Positions 1 to 8,080 of a stretch of 20,069 bases of DNA are shown piece by piece. How positions within the stretch are numbered: position 1 is the first letter of the stretch; the number at the start of each line of letters is the position of its first letter. The notes under the pieces were generated by a model, which saw only the letters and a list, made by a program, of their open reading frames with translations, was not told the origin of the DNA and did not search any database. This DNA is from Candidatus Omnitrophota bacterium (GTDB taxonomy: Bacteria > Omnitrophota > Gorgyraeia > Gygaellales > Profunditerraquicolaceae), in NCBI GenBank assembly GCA_026387485.1, contig JAPLLQ010000152.1:1-20069 (forward strand). Reading direction: 5' to 3'. Both the position numbers and the translations under genes were made by a program.

Positions 1-23
1 GCGTGACAATTGCGGGATGGCGA

Positions 24-70
24 TGCTGTTCGAGCGACTCTGCGCTAGAGCGCGAGGCGCGAGTTCAGCA
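24..70 (+). repeat. GA-mismatch palindrome, copy 1
   Basis: An imperfect inverted repeat in the non-coding stretch before the first gene. Arms TGCTG (24-28) and CAGCA (66-70) pair. An internal TT/TT loop follows, then CGAGCG (31-36) pairs with CGCGAG (58-63) except for a tandem G.A/A.G mismatch. The same mismatch pattern recurs in the other palindromes of this window. The segment is richer in GC than its surroundings. Function is unknown. Confidence 0.5.
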
Positions 71-125
71 GCCACCGAAATGCGAAAGATCATTGGCGTT
101 AAAAAATCGTGCTGAGCGAGAAAAT

Positions 126-150
126 TGCCGGGTTCATTTAAAACTCGGCA
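126..150. other. Hairpin upstream of the GH94-like gene
   Basis: TGCCGGGTT (126-134) and AACTCGGCA (142-150) form a 9-bp stem with one G.T pair and a 7-nt loop. Read on the minus strand, the stem is followed by ATTTT, so it could be a weak terminator for a minus-strand transcript. Otherwise it is part of the leader of the downstream gene. Apart from this and the palindrome at 24-70, I see nothing in positions 1-238. Confidence 0.4.
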
Positions 151-238
151 GAGACTAAAACATAAGTAGAGAAAATTGTGGACAAAATCCATAAATTATG
201 TAAAATATCTTAAACTATCCGCAAAAGGAAGAGAACCG

Positions 239-1018
239 GTGAAGATAACTGATAAAGAAGTAAAATACTATCTAAATAAAAACGGCGAATTTGTCATTGA
301 GAATTATAACTTTGCCAAGCCCTTTGCTAACTTCTTCCCCGGTATTGCCGGAAAATATGGAATCCCGATGTGGACCTTTTATGTCAACCGCGGCCAATGC
401 ATCTCTAGCTTCGGGGTAAAAGATAAAGACCATTCAATACTAGAATTCTTTCCGGCAAATAAAGCCTGGCAATTCGTATCAACCTTGGGTTTTCGCACTT
501 TTATAAAACTAACCAGCGTCAAAAAAACTTTTTTTTATGAACCTTTTCATAATGGCTTCACCAACCTCGGCTTTAATCTTATTAATAGAATCTACATCAA
601 CTCATCTGACCTTTCTCTAGAAGAAGAAAATCTTACTCTCGGGATAAAGGTAAAAGTAGAATATTTCAATATCCCTAATGATAACTATGCCGGCTTAGCT
701 AGAATTGTAACTATCCAAAACCTTGAACCTTCCCAAAAGAAAATTCAGCTATTAGACGGCCTGCCTCAGATTGTTCCTTACGGCACCAGTAACCTTTTCT
801 TAAAGAAACTCGGCCGCACCATTGAAGCCTGGATGAACGTAGAAAATTTAAAAAACCGGGTGCCCTTCTATAAACTGGCAGTTGACCCGGTTGACCGCCC
901 GGAAGTAACCCATATAAAGGAAGGAAACTTTTATTTAGGATTTTACCACACCCAAGATAAACCGAAGATCATCACACCGATCATTAATCCAGATTACATA
1001 TTCGGAGCGGAAAAGTGA
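239..1018 (+). pseudogene. GH94-like (cellobiose phosphorylase family) protein, N-terminal fragment
   Basis: First of three pieces of one broken gene. The protein resembles the long uncharacterised cellobiose-phosphorylase-like proteins (GH94/GT36 type). The N-terminal beta-sandwich segment is recognisable, for example KPFANFFPGIAGKYGIPMW and FYVNRGQCISSFGVKDKD. I prefer the GTG start at 239 because AAGGAAGAG (225-233) lies 5 nt upstream and the family-like sequence begins just after it; a TTG at 176 in the same frame is the alternative. The frame stops at 1016-1018, immediately after an A4 run (1011-1014), while family-like sequence continues in the +1 frame. Known GH94 enzymes phosphorolyse beta-glucosides; the substrate of this subfamily is not known to me. 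No signal peptide is visible, so a cytoplasmic protein is likely. Confidence 0.7.
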
Positions 1019-2861
1019 TAAATTTAAGCCTCCTCAAACTCAAACAGTTAATAGCAGGACGCCGGCGGCTTTTCTAAATTTGGATTTTAAATTAGGGGCA
1101 AAAGAAGAGAAAGTATTTTATTCTGTAATCGGCAATATGCGCGACCTTAAAACTTTAAATAACACTATCCCTAAGATTACAGCATCTGGATATTTAGCTA
1201 GGAAGAAGGAGGAAAATAGGAATATTATACGCGAATTACAATCCGATATAGATACACACAGCAGCAGAAAAGAATTTGACCTCTATGCCAAACAAACTTA
1301 TCTGGATAATATAATCCGCGGCGGCTACCCTATTACGTTCAAATCAAACACCTCTTCTACTGTCTTTTACCTATATTCGCGCAAACACGGCGACTTAGAA
1401 AGGGATTATAATAAATTCCAGCTCCAGCCGGTATATTTATCCCAAGGCAACGGTAATTACCGGGATATGAACCAGAATCAAAGGTCGGATATCTGGTTTA
1501 ACCCGGATATCGCGGATGAGAGTATAATTAATTTCTTAAGCCTGATCCAGACTGACGGCTTCAATCCTCTGGTAATTAAAGGCGCTAATTTTACCCTTAC
1601 CGACGAAGGGCAATTCCGCAAGAGCCTAAAGAATATTGCCGAAGAAAAATATACTGAAAAGATCATGGATTACCTAAAAAAACCCTTTACTCCCGGAGAG
1701 ATAATCTTTTTTATTGAAGAGAATAAAATCAGATTAAAAGTTTCTTATGACGAATTCTTAAATATCCTGCTTGGCTCCTCCCTCAAACATCAGGAAGCTG
1801 AACACGGGGAAGGGTTTTGGACTGACCACTGGACTTACAATCTTGACCTTTTAGAAAATTTTTTGGGGATATATCCAGAGAAATTAAAAGAGATTGCTTT
1901 TGAGAAGAGAGTATTTACTTTTTACGATAATACCGAAATTGTCAAGCCCAGAAAGGAAAAATATATCCTTAAAGACGAGCTGATAAAACAACTGCATTCC
2001 ATTGCGCCAGATGGCTCGAAAAGGGAACTGATCAGAAAAAGATCCAGCCAGCCGCATTTAGTCAGGACTCAATACGGTTTGGGGGAAATATACCAAACCA
2101 CGCTTTTTAATAAACTACTCTGTTTATTAGCTAATAAATTAGCCTCTTTAGACCCTTTTGGGATTGGCATTGAAATGGAAGCGAACAAACCCAATTGGTT
2201 TGATGCCTTGAACGGACTGCCTGCGCTTTTTGGCTCATCCTTATGTGAAACCTTTGAGTTAAAAAGATTAATCCTTTCTCTAAGGTATATCCTGGATAAT
2301 TATGAACAAGATAAAATAAAAGTAACCGAGGAGATTTATAAATTCTTAAATAACCTAAACAATTTAATTAAAGATTGCCGTAACGCTTCCTCTGGGGATA
2401 GGGATTATAAGTACTGGAATGATAGCTACGCGCTAAAGGAAGATTACCGGCTTAAGACTAAATTAGGCTTAAGCGGGAATGAATTAGAAGTTGAGGTTTC
2501 TGACTTAAGCGCTATCTTTGAAAATGCATTAGAAAAAGTAAGCTCCGGAATCGCTAAAGCATTGGATAAAGAAAAAAATATCTTCCCCAGCTACTTCTTC
2601 TATAAAGTAACTGAGCATCAGGTTATAAAAGATAACTTTATCCGTCCCATAAAGTTTAAACAGGTAAAGCTGCCTCTATTTTTAGAAGGCCAGATGCATG
2701 CTTTGCGGCTATCCGAAAACATCCAAGAGGCTGCTTTATTGCATAAAGCCACCCGAAAGAGCGCGCTTTTTGATAAAGAACTTAAGATGTATAAAGTAAC
2801 TGCTCCGCTTAAGAGCATGCCTGAAGAGATCGGAAGATGCCGCGTATTCGCTGGAGTATAA
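1014..2861 (+). pseudogene. GH94-like protein, central (catalytic) fragment
   Basis: Continuation of the same gene in the next frame. The frame is open from about 1011, so no new start is needed, though a TTG at 1080 would be the first start codon. It carries the alpha/alpha-barrel part of the family: GNGNYRDMNQNQRSDIWF near the front, where the Asp matches the position of the general acid in GH94 enzymes; then EGFWTDHWTYNLDLLE, QPHLVRTQYGLGE and MEANKPNWFDALNGLP. This is family recall, not alignment. It ends after GRCRVF with a stop at 2859-2861, while the next family block continues in another frame. I recall about a dozen extra residues there in homologues, ending just before EYKY, so a deletion of about 38 nt is likely rather than a one-base slip. 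Confidence 0.7.
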
Positions 2862-3399
2862 ATATATTCTGGAGCTTTTAAAAAGCGGATTATACGAAGA
2901 GTTTTATCAGGATTTTAAAAATGTGCTCATACCTTTCCAGAAACCCGAAAGGTACGGCCGTAGCATTTTAGAAAATTCCTCGTTCCTGGTCAGCAGCGCC
3001 TTTAACGATAAGAAACTTCATGGAAACGGCTTTGTTGCCCGGCTTTCCGGCTCTACCGCAGAGTTCCTGGAGATTTGGCTAATAATGAACTTAGGGCTAG
3101 AGCCATTCTTCTTAAACTCAAACAATGAACTAAGCCTGCGTTTTGCGCCGATACTTTCCGGCTGGCTTTTTGACCAAAAAGGGATTTATAGTTTCAAATT
3201 CCTAAAGACAATCAATGTAATTTATCACAACTTAAAAAGAAAGAATACATTTGGAAAAAATCCGGCAGTAATTAAAAAAATATTATTTAATGATAAAAAT
3301 AACCTGGTAGTAGAGCTGACCGGCAACACCATCCCCGCTCCCGTTGCCGAACAGATAAGATCCCGCCAAATCAACAAAATTGATATATATTTGGGATAA
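2848..3399 (+). pseudogene. GH94-like protein, C-terminal fragment
   Basis: Third frame of the same gene. Family-like sequence resumes at LEYKYILELLKSGLYEEF, well before the first internal start at 2923, so this is not an independent gene. The conserved tail RYGRSILENSSF and GFVARLSGSTAEFLEIWL is present, followed by a C-terminal beta segment, and the protein ends naturally at 3399. With the two upstream pieces the intact protein would be roughly 1050-1070 residues. Two separate lesions argue for a decayed gene, unless the assembly is faulty here. The gene stands alone on this strand and converges on the outer-membrane protein gene. Confidence 0.7.
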
Positions 3400-3412
3400 T
3401 TTTTTAGGAAAG

Positions 3413-3467
3413 ATCCCTCGTTTAATCACTAGTCTTTTCTTCGAAAAGTACTAGGTAAGCTCGGGAT
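3413..3467 (-). repeat. GA-mismatch palindrome, copy 2 (long hairpin)
   Basis: On the minus strand ATCCCGAG (3467-3460) faces CGAGGGAT (3420-3413), pairing except for the tandem G.A/A.G step. An inner stem of CTAGT/ACTAG and CTTTTC/GAAAAG with a 3-nt loop closes the hairpin. It lies 13 nt after the stop of the GH94-like gene. It may also work as a terminator in the convergent spacer, but no clean T-tract follows. Confidence 0.55.
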
Positions 3468-3478
3468 TAATTCGCACA

Positions 3479-3511
3479 TTGACTTATGTTCACTACCGTT
3501 CCATAAGTCAA
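3479..3511. terminator. Perfect 10-bp hairpin between convergent genes
   Basis: TTGACTTATG (3479-3488) and CATAAGTCAA (3502-3511) pair perfectly around a 13-nt loop, and a flanking CAC/GTG pair extends the stem past a small bulge. The hairpin sits 8 nt after the stop of the outer-membrane gene (minus strand) and about 80 nt after the GH94-like stop (plus strand). This fits a bidirectional transcription end or 3' stabiliser, although no U-tract is evident. Confidence 0.4.
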
Positions 3512-3518
3512 GTGCTCA

Positions 3519-5126
3519 TTAAAACCTGTGGCGGTAATAAGCGCGGATGATGTGCTGTGTATCTAAAGTAAGCATGCTGCCGCCATAGGGATCTAAATTC
3601 ATATTACCTATAGCGCTAGAGTTTCCTTCTCCGTATTGAAGAATAATTTCGTCTTCTTTGGAAGGCAAATACCTGAATTCAGCATAAAAGTTATTATGGC
3701 CTACAGGTTCTGTGATGCCAGCTACTAACCGGTCAACATCCTGGCAACGTGAGTATATATATTTAAGCAACATACCAAATTTTGGAATAGGCATATAAGT
3801 TATCTCAAGGCCCACGTGGTTCATATTATCTGAGCTTAAACTTGCGGCTTGGAATTCGTTACGCGTATAATCTAAGTAGATATCCATATTTTCTAAAGGC
3901 GAAACCCTTAACCCCATTTTGAAAATATTATAAAACTCATAAGGCGCTTGAGGAAAATTATTTTGGTCATAGAGATACGGATTGACAGCACGGTAAGCAT
4001 TATCATTTTGATAATAAACAGCACTTAAGTCAGTATCGTTTCTTAAGACATTACGCGGGAAATTATCATAACCTAAAGAATAATCATTGGTACGTTCATA
4101 AATACCGTCTAAACTTAACCAATCAAAGAAATCATAGTTTAAGCCAAATGATCCTGTTTTTGTTGTGGGGTCACTGCCATCCTTAACTGCGCTGTTTAAC
4201 CAAAAATCACCGGTGTTGCCATCATAAACAAATGGGTCAATACCGCCTATTGTTTTAGGTAGTTTTTGATAAATACCTAACAGTTTAGCAGTTAATTTAT
4301 CTGTAACTCTTACCGAAAGCTCATCACGCACGACATTTTCAATAAATTTTCCGTTTACATTATGCACATTGCGTATATCAAAAAGATTATAGAATCTATC
4401 ATCTAGGAATGTCTCAAAGCGAAAACCCAAAGTATTCCTCCCTACATCAATACCATCACCAATGCGCGTAGCATTAAGCTCACCCCATCTAACTGCATCT
4501 GCAGGTTTAGTTAAACCAGCATAATAATACTCCATAGGCCGACGGAAATGAATATGCCTGCTCCAGCCAGTATCTTGGCGGGTATTGTGAAAGTTAGATA
4601 AGGATGCGTCAAACCCTTTATCCATGCGGCTAAGATAAAATTTGCTTTTCAAAAGATAGTTTTCTTCTTTATCCATAGTAATCTCATCATAACCGTATTT
4701 TAAATCCATAATACTCTTCTGTGGATAGCGCGATATAAAAGCAAAATAATAAGCATTTCCGCGGGATTGAGTTTCATAATCAGAGTTGTTCATATCGTAA
4801 AAAGATTTAGAAGTTAAAACTTCTACCTGTGCCTTCATGCCATCAATAACTTCATAACCTAAATCTACGCCGCCGACAAAGTTTTCACTATCTAACTTTT
4901 GCGGATTAGTTTTAAATCCTGTACGTGTAGTAAATGTGCCCCCTAACATAAAGCTCTCCGTAAAAAAATGTTTTAAGCGGCTTGCAGAGATAACATTGTC
5001 TACTGCCCCGTAATCCTGCCAAAGATGTTTTGGGGTTGCTACAGTGGCATCAAAAGATGTTTGTTCTTGTGGAGAGAAAGAAAATGAAAAACCTCTTAAT
5101 GCAGTAAGATATTTACCCGTTCCCAC
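3519..5126 (-). CDS. Outer-membrane beta-barrel protein, C-terminal part (frame-split)
   Basis: The barrel portion of a large outer-membrane protein, in a different frame from its N-terminal part at 5096-6187. The only nearby start (GTG, 5126) lies inside the overlap and has no Shine-Dalgarno site, so I read this as a continuation, not a separate gene. The sequence has the alternating polar/aromatic pattern of beta strands, many Tyr, Asn and Asp residues, and ends AYYRHRF with a C-terminal Phe, the usual signal for the Bam assembly machinery. Segments such as LTALRGFSFSFSPQEQTSFD and ATPKHLWQDYGAVDNV resemble barrel proteins I associate with Omnitrophota genomes (recall only). No enzymatic motif is visible; a porin or surface structural role is inferred. 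Confidence 0.6.
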   Translation of the reverse strand: MGTGKYLTALRGFSFSFSPQEQTSFDATVATPKHLWQDYGAVDNVISASRLKHFFTESFMLGGTFTTRTGFKTNPQKLDSENFVGGVDLGYEVIDGMKAQVEVLTSKSFYDMNNSDYETQSRGNAYYFAFISRYPQKSIMDLKYGYDEITMDKEENYLLKSKFYLSRMDKGFDASLSNFHNTRQDTGWSRHIHFRRPMEYYYAGLTKPADAVRWGELNATRIGDGIDVGRNTLGFRFETFLDDRFYNLFDIRNVHNVNGKFIENVVRDELSVRVTDKLTAKLLGIYQKLPKTIGGIDPFVYDGNTGDFWLNSAVKDGSDPTTKTGSFGLNYDFFDWLSLDGIYERTNDYSLGYDNFPRNVLRNDTDLSAVYYQNDNAYRAVNPYLYDQNNFPQAPYEFYNIFKMGLRVSPLENMDIYLDYTRNEFQAASLSSDNMNHVGLEITYMPIPKFGMLLKYIYSRCQDVDRLVAGITEPVGHNNFYAEFRYLPSKEDEIILQYGEGNSSAIGNMNLDPYGGSMLTLDTQHIIRAYYRHRF

Positions 5127-6187
5127 CAGATATGGCGATTGGTTATACCCATTGGGTCATCAGAAGAATAAGCCTGATCTTGATAGCCAAAAGGAAAAGC
5201 CCGAAACTTAATCTGGTCATTAGTATAATCTAACCATAACTCACGTAGAGGCTGAAATTCTCGCTGGATTTTCATTGCCGGAATATTAAAACCACTTATA
5301 GTTACAGGGCTAGTTTTACCATCTTCTACCTTTAATTCGGGTAACTTTATAGTAGCGCCTGATGCTGAGTAATCATTATGGTTTACTGTATACCCAGTAT
5401 TAGACCAATAATACAACTGTAATTCAGCTGAATCAGCGCCATTGTTAACTGTAATTTTATTACTTTTTCCTGTAAAACTCCAAGGATCAACTGTAACATT
5501 GGTATGAAAATTAAACCCATCCTTGTTTTCTGTATCCACATTTACACTTAGCGAGTCATAAATTCTAGGGTCATACGTATTAAAGCCCCGGTTGAATCCA
5601 TCATATGACATTGGACGCCAACTTTTAAATTTTTCATTTAAATCAAAGTTAGCTCTTTTCCAGATAAAATCACGGGGAGTAATTCCAAAGCTGAGTTGCG
5701 TTTCTCCGGTTATTTTTAACGGGCCAACCTTTAATCCCCTATCTACCTTTTCTTCCTTTGGTATTAAATCCGGGTAACCATAAAGATAAGCAGCCCCGGA
5801 TTTGCTTTGTCTAAGCTTATCCATTTCCTGATTCATTGCCTGCTCTTTAGTAAATTTAGGAGTGGAGACCGTATTAACGGCTTCTAGACTTAAAGAAGGA
5901 TTTGATTCTTCGGCTAACACTAAGGGATTAATACGACTATCTTCTAATATAGAGTGCCGGAATATCTTATCCACATACCCTTTAGCCTTTTTATTATCCG
6001 GATCAGCGAGTAATGCCTTATTAAATTCTGAAAGGGCATCCTCGTACTTACCGAGATTATATAAAGTAACACCTAACTCACATAAATACTCTGTAGCCGG
6101 TGGTGAAGCATAAGAAATATTGAGGGTTAAAAATAGAAAAAAAGGCAACCACAAAAGGATTGCCCCAATTGGTAATTTCTTTTTCAT
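5096..6187 (-). CDS. TPR-containing outer-membrane protein, N-terminal part (frame-split)
   Basis: The N-terminal part of the barrel protein at 3519-5126. Residues 1-27 are a signal peptide: MKKK, a hydrophobic core of about 16 residues, then SYA before the likely cleavage site. Residues about 31-75 form one clear TPR (LGVTLYNLGKYEDALSEFNK, then ALLADPDNKKA) followed by a partial second helix pair. A linker leads to beta-rich sequence from about residue 150. The frame ends at WWERVNILLH. The other frame carries on with GKYLTALRGF, so restoring one G in the GGG of this stretch would join them as WWERGKYLTALRG; a larger deletion is also possible. Start choice is firm: the ATG at 6187 begins the signal peptide and lies 11 nt after a consensus -10 box. 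No ribosome binding site fits before it. Confidence 0.65.
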   Translation of the reverse strand: MKKKLPIGAILLWLPFFLFLTLNISYASPPATEYLCELGVTLYNLGKYEDALSEFNKALLADPDNKKAKGYVDKIFRHSILEDSRINPLVLAEESNPSLSLEAVNTVSTPKFTKEQAMNQEMDKLRQSKSGAAYLYGYPDLIPKEEKVDRGLKVGPLKITGETQLSFGITPRDFIWKRANFDLNEKFKSWRPMSYDGFNRGFNTYDPRIYDSLSVNVDTENKDGFNFHTNVTVDPWSFTGKSNKITVNNGADSAELQLYYWSNTGYTVNHNDYSASGATIKLPELKVEDGKTSPVTISGFNIPAMKIQREFQPLRELWLDYTNDQIKFRAFPFGYQDQAYSSDDPMGITNRHIWWERVNILLH

Positions 6188-6198
6188 AATTGTTTTTT

Positions 6199-6226
6199 AT
6201 TATATATGAATTTTTAGGCTTGTCAA
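6199..6226 (-). promoter_or_regulatory. Consensus sigma70-type promoter of the outer-membrane gene
   Basis: On the minus strand a perfect TTGACA (6226-6221) and a perfect TATAAT (6204-6199) are separated by 16 nt. The -10 box ends only 11 nt before the ATG at 6187. The expected transcription start therefore falls about 4-5 nt upstream of the start codon, giving an essentially leaderless mRNA. Confidence 0.8.
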
Positions 6227-6251
6227 CGGAATTTTTAAAAAAGGCTGGGCT

Positions 6252-6581
6252 TTAATTAACGTTTTGAGGGATGGCGACCAAGTCAATCTTAAGTGAGTGC
6301 ATAAAAGTAATTAAAAATAATCTACCCTTGTGGATAGCGCAAATACTCCCTTTAATTTTACAGAAAAATCTTTCTTTCTGTTCTCTTGTATTATGCTCTT
6401 TTAAGACGTAAAGATGCGGCAGGGGCCTATCCATCTTTTCATCTGCAACTTCTTTAATCATACAGATAAAATGCCGACGGATAATACTGCGCACCCCTTG
6501 TTTATCGGTAATCTCGGAGCTGGCAATTACCCTTCGCTTTCTGTCGCTGGAAGTCAAATTCTTAAAAAGTAAGTCGCGCAT
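6252..6581 (-). CDS. Small basic protein of unknown function (109 aa)
   Basis: I do not recognise a named family. The protein is rich in Lys and Arg. Its N-terminal half (LTSSDRKRRVIASSEITDKQ, then VRSIIRRHFICMI) looks like a compact basic, possibly nucleic-acid-binding fold. The C-terminal half (REQKERFFCKIKGSICAI, then GRLFLITFMHSLKI) has alternating strands. There are three cysteines but no CxxC metal motif. No signal peptide or membrane helix is seen. GAGAGGG lies just upstream of the ATG at 6581. The gene stands alone, with its own leader of about 150 nt containing two hairpins, and ends 26 nt before the -35 box of the outer-membrane gene. Its reality rests on the ribosome site, non-random composition and upstream control signals. 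Confidence 0.6.
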   Translation of the reverse strand: MRDLLFKNLTSSDRKRRVIASSEITDKQGVRSIIRRHFICMIKEVADEKMDRPLPHLYVLKEHNTREQKERFFCKIKGSICAIHKGRLFLITFMHSLKIDLVAIPQNVN

Positions 6582-6599
6582 TTTCCCTCTCTTTTTTAA

Positions 6600-6648
6600 C
6601 CGGGTTGCCTTTAAAAAATTAGTTCTCCTTTTCTTTACGGCAACCCGG
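6600..6648 (-). promoter_or_regulatory. Inverted repeat in the leader of the 109-aa gene
   Basis: CCGGGTTGCC and GGCAACCCGG (arms 6600-6609 and 6639-6648) form a perfect 10-bp stem with a 29-nt loop. The loop, read on the minus strand, contains AAAAGGAGAA, a Shine-Dalgarno-like run. The stem ends 18 nt before the ATG at 6581. A second small hairpin (CCCCA/TGGGG, 6664-6668 and 6681-6685) lies upstream. The layout suggests a regulated leader; I could not match it to a known riboswitch. Confidence 0.45.
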
Positions 6649-6747
6649 CTCTTTATCTTTAATCCCCAACTTGTGGCTGGTGGGGAACATTTAATACTTT
6701 TAAAAACTACTTAAAAAGAACCTAAAAAAAAATTCTAAGTTCATTAT

Positions 6748-6777
6748 AGTATAACATTCAAAATTATAGCCTTTCAA
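6748..6777 (-). promoter_or_regulatory. Candidate promoter of the 109-aa gene
   Basis: On the minus strand TTGAAA (6777-6772) and TATACT (6753-6748) are 18 nt apart, with a further TATAAT at 6748-6743. A start near 6740 would give a leader of about 160 nt. The -35 box lies in the loop of the hairpin at 6764-6785. This is a pattern match only. Confidence 0.35.
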
Positions 6778-6785
6778 GGCTATAA
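6764..6785 (-). terminator. Hairpin after plsY, likely terminator
   Basis: TTATAGCC and GGCTATAA form a perfect 8-bp stem with a 6-nt loop, followed on the minus strand by ATTTTG. It begins 46 nt after the plsY stop and is the first hairpin beyond the long gene run, so it probably ends that transcript. The U-tract is short, so termination may be partial. Between it and 6581 I see only the leader elements listed separately. Confidence 0.5.
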
Positions 6786-6830
6786 CGGCTTAAAAAGAAA
6801 GCGGTTTCAAAGAGATTCTAACTAAATAAA

Positions 6831-7466
6831 CTAAGTTTTTTTGAAGCTGAGTCGAGGCTCTTTTCCTTGAAAGAACCTCTTTAGGTTAGATTTGTGGCGC
6901 AGGATTACGAATAAAGCAAGCAGGATACTGACTAAAATTAGAACCTTGGATTGCCTGAACAAAAACATATAAATTGGCAGGCTTAGGCCGCTTATGACCG
7001 AAGCAACCGAAACAAACCTTAAGATTAGAAAAAATAAGAACCAGGTCAGGATTAAAAAACCAAGGACTATATTTAACCCGGATATCCTCATTCCCAATCC
7101 TATTAAAACGCCAAAGGTTGTAGCTACTCCCTTGCCTCCTTTAAAGTTAAGAAATACCGTCCAATTGTGGCCGCAGATACAGCACAACCCTATGATAATA
7201 CGTAAGTTTTGCTCCTGAATAAGGTTAGACTGTTTAACTAAAAAATCACCTAAAAATACTACTGCCAGCAGGCCTTTAAAAATATCGAGTACTAAAACAG
7301 TAATTCCCAGCCCCCTGCCTAAAAGCCGCATAGCATTGGTTGCTCCCACATTACCCGAGCCAAATTTACGGATATCTACTCCTTTAAAAACCCGGCCAAA
7401 AACATAAGCAGTAGGGATAGATCCGATTAAATAACTAGTGACTATTGCGGGAATTATCCAAAGCAT
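6831..7466 (-). CDS. plsY: Glycerol-3-phosphate acyltransferase PlsY
   Basis: An integral membrane enzyme that transfers an acyl group from acyl-phosphate to the sn-1 position of glycerol-3-phosphate, the first step of phospholipid synthesis. The 211 residues match the family's size. Conserved cytoplasmic motifs are visible: SIPTAYVFGR near the N-terminus, then KFGSGNVGATNAMR (the glycine-rich motif that contacts substrate), and GHNWTVFLNFKGGKGVATTFG in the middle. Several hydrophobic helices separate them, and the tail is basic. The start overlaps the end of pgsA by 32 nt, so the two are translationally coupled. This is the last gene of the long run, with a probable terminator downstream. 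PlsX, which makes acyl-phosphate, is not in the window. Confidence 0.93.
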   Translation of the reverse strand: MLWIIPAIVTSYLIGSIPTAYVFGRVFKGVDIRKFGSGNVGATNAMRLLGRGLGITVLVLDIFKGLLAVVFLGDFLVKQSNLIQEQNLRIIIGLCCICGHNWTVFLNFKGGKGVATTFGVLIGLGMRISGLNIVLGFLILTWFLFFLILRFVSVASVISGLSLPIYMFLFRQSKVLILVSILLALFVILRHKSNLKRFFQGKEPRLSFKKT

Positions 7467-7998
7467 ACAAAACCTGAAATCCTCTCTTTATATAATCAAT
7501 ACCTGAAACAACCGTAAAAATAACCGCCAATTGCCAGAAAATAAAAGAAAACTTAAACTGTACTAAAACGCTGATAACCGCAGACATCTGAAAAATAGTA
7601 GTTAATTTTCCCCAACGAGTAGGGAAAATATTAATACGCTGTTTAACAACATGGATTACAATCGCACCCAGAATGATAATCACATCCCGGCTAATCACAA
7701 TTAAAATTACCCATAGAGGGAATCTTATCCCTAGATGGCTATCGACACACAAAGAAATAAATGCACTCATCAAAAGTAATTTATCCCCTAAAGGATCAAG
7801 TATTAATCCTGCCTTTGACTGCTGTTTTGACTTTCTGGCCATATAGCCGTCAGCAGCGTCAGAAAGAGCGGCGATAATAAAAATTACCAAGGCGACAATC
7901 CTTAGATAATCCCGCTCCGGAGTATAATAAACTAAACTGGCGATAAAAAAGGGGACGCTTAAGATACGGAAAGTGGAGATTTTATTGGCAATATTCAT
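7435..7998 (-). CDS. pgsA: CDP-diacylglycerol--glycerol-3-phosphate 3-phosphatidyltransferase
   Basis: A membrane CDP-alcohol phosphatidyltransferase that makes phosphatidylglycerol-phosphate, the precursor of phosphatidylglycerol. The complete family signature is present: D47, D50-G51, A54-R55, G64, D68 and D72 (DGYMARKSKQQ, then GLILDPLGD). These Asp residues bind metal and CDP. At 187 residues it is the usual length, with about five or six hydrophobic segments. PgsA cannot be told from phosphatidylserine synthase or cardiolipin-type relatives by the motif alone; the length and pairing with plsY favour PgsA. No convincing Shine-Dalgarno site precedes the ATG at 7998. The 160 nt between it and lepB are filled by repeat palindromes, so the native start region may have been replaced. 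Confidence 0.88.
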   Translation of the reverse strand: MNIANKISTFRILSVPFFIASLVYYTPERDYLRIVALVIFIIAALSDAADGYMARKSKQQSKAGLILDPLGDKLLLMSAFISLCVDSHLGIRFPLWVILIVISRDVIIILGAIVIHVVKQRINIFPTRWGKLTTIFQMSAVISVLVQFKFSFIFWQLAVIFTVVSGIDYIKRGFQVLYALDNSRNSH

Positions 7999-8040
7999 GG
8001 TTCGACTCGTAGTTCGATTCTACTCACTATTCCCTCGAAT

Positions 8041-8063
8041 ATCCCGAGCATCCGTCGAGGGAT
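8041..8063 (+). repeat. GA-mismatch palindrome, copy 3
   Basis: ATCCCGAG (8041-8048) and CGAGGGAT (8056-8063) form a short hairpin with a 7-nt loop and a tandem G.A/A.G step in the stem. It lies in the lepB-pgsA spacer beside copy 4. Confidence 0.6.
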
Positions 8064-8080
8064 TTCACTCGCTCATCATT

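Noticed and set aside
2618..2818. Minus-strand open frame opposite the GH94-like gene
   Set aside because: No ribosome site and no recognisable motif; the plus-strand frame carries clear family motifs.
6600..6685. GEMM (cyclic di-GMP) riboswitch in the leader of the 109-aa gene
   Set aside because: The minus strand has AGCCGGGTTGCCG, like the 3' part of that riboswitch class, but the conserved core around GGACGCAAAGCC is not present upstream.
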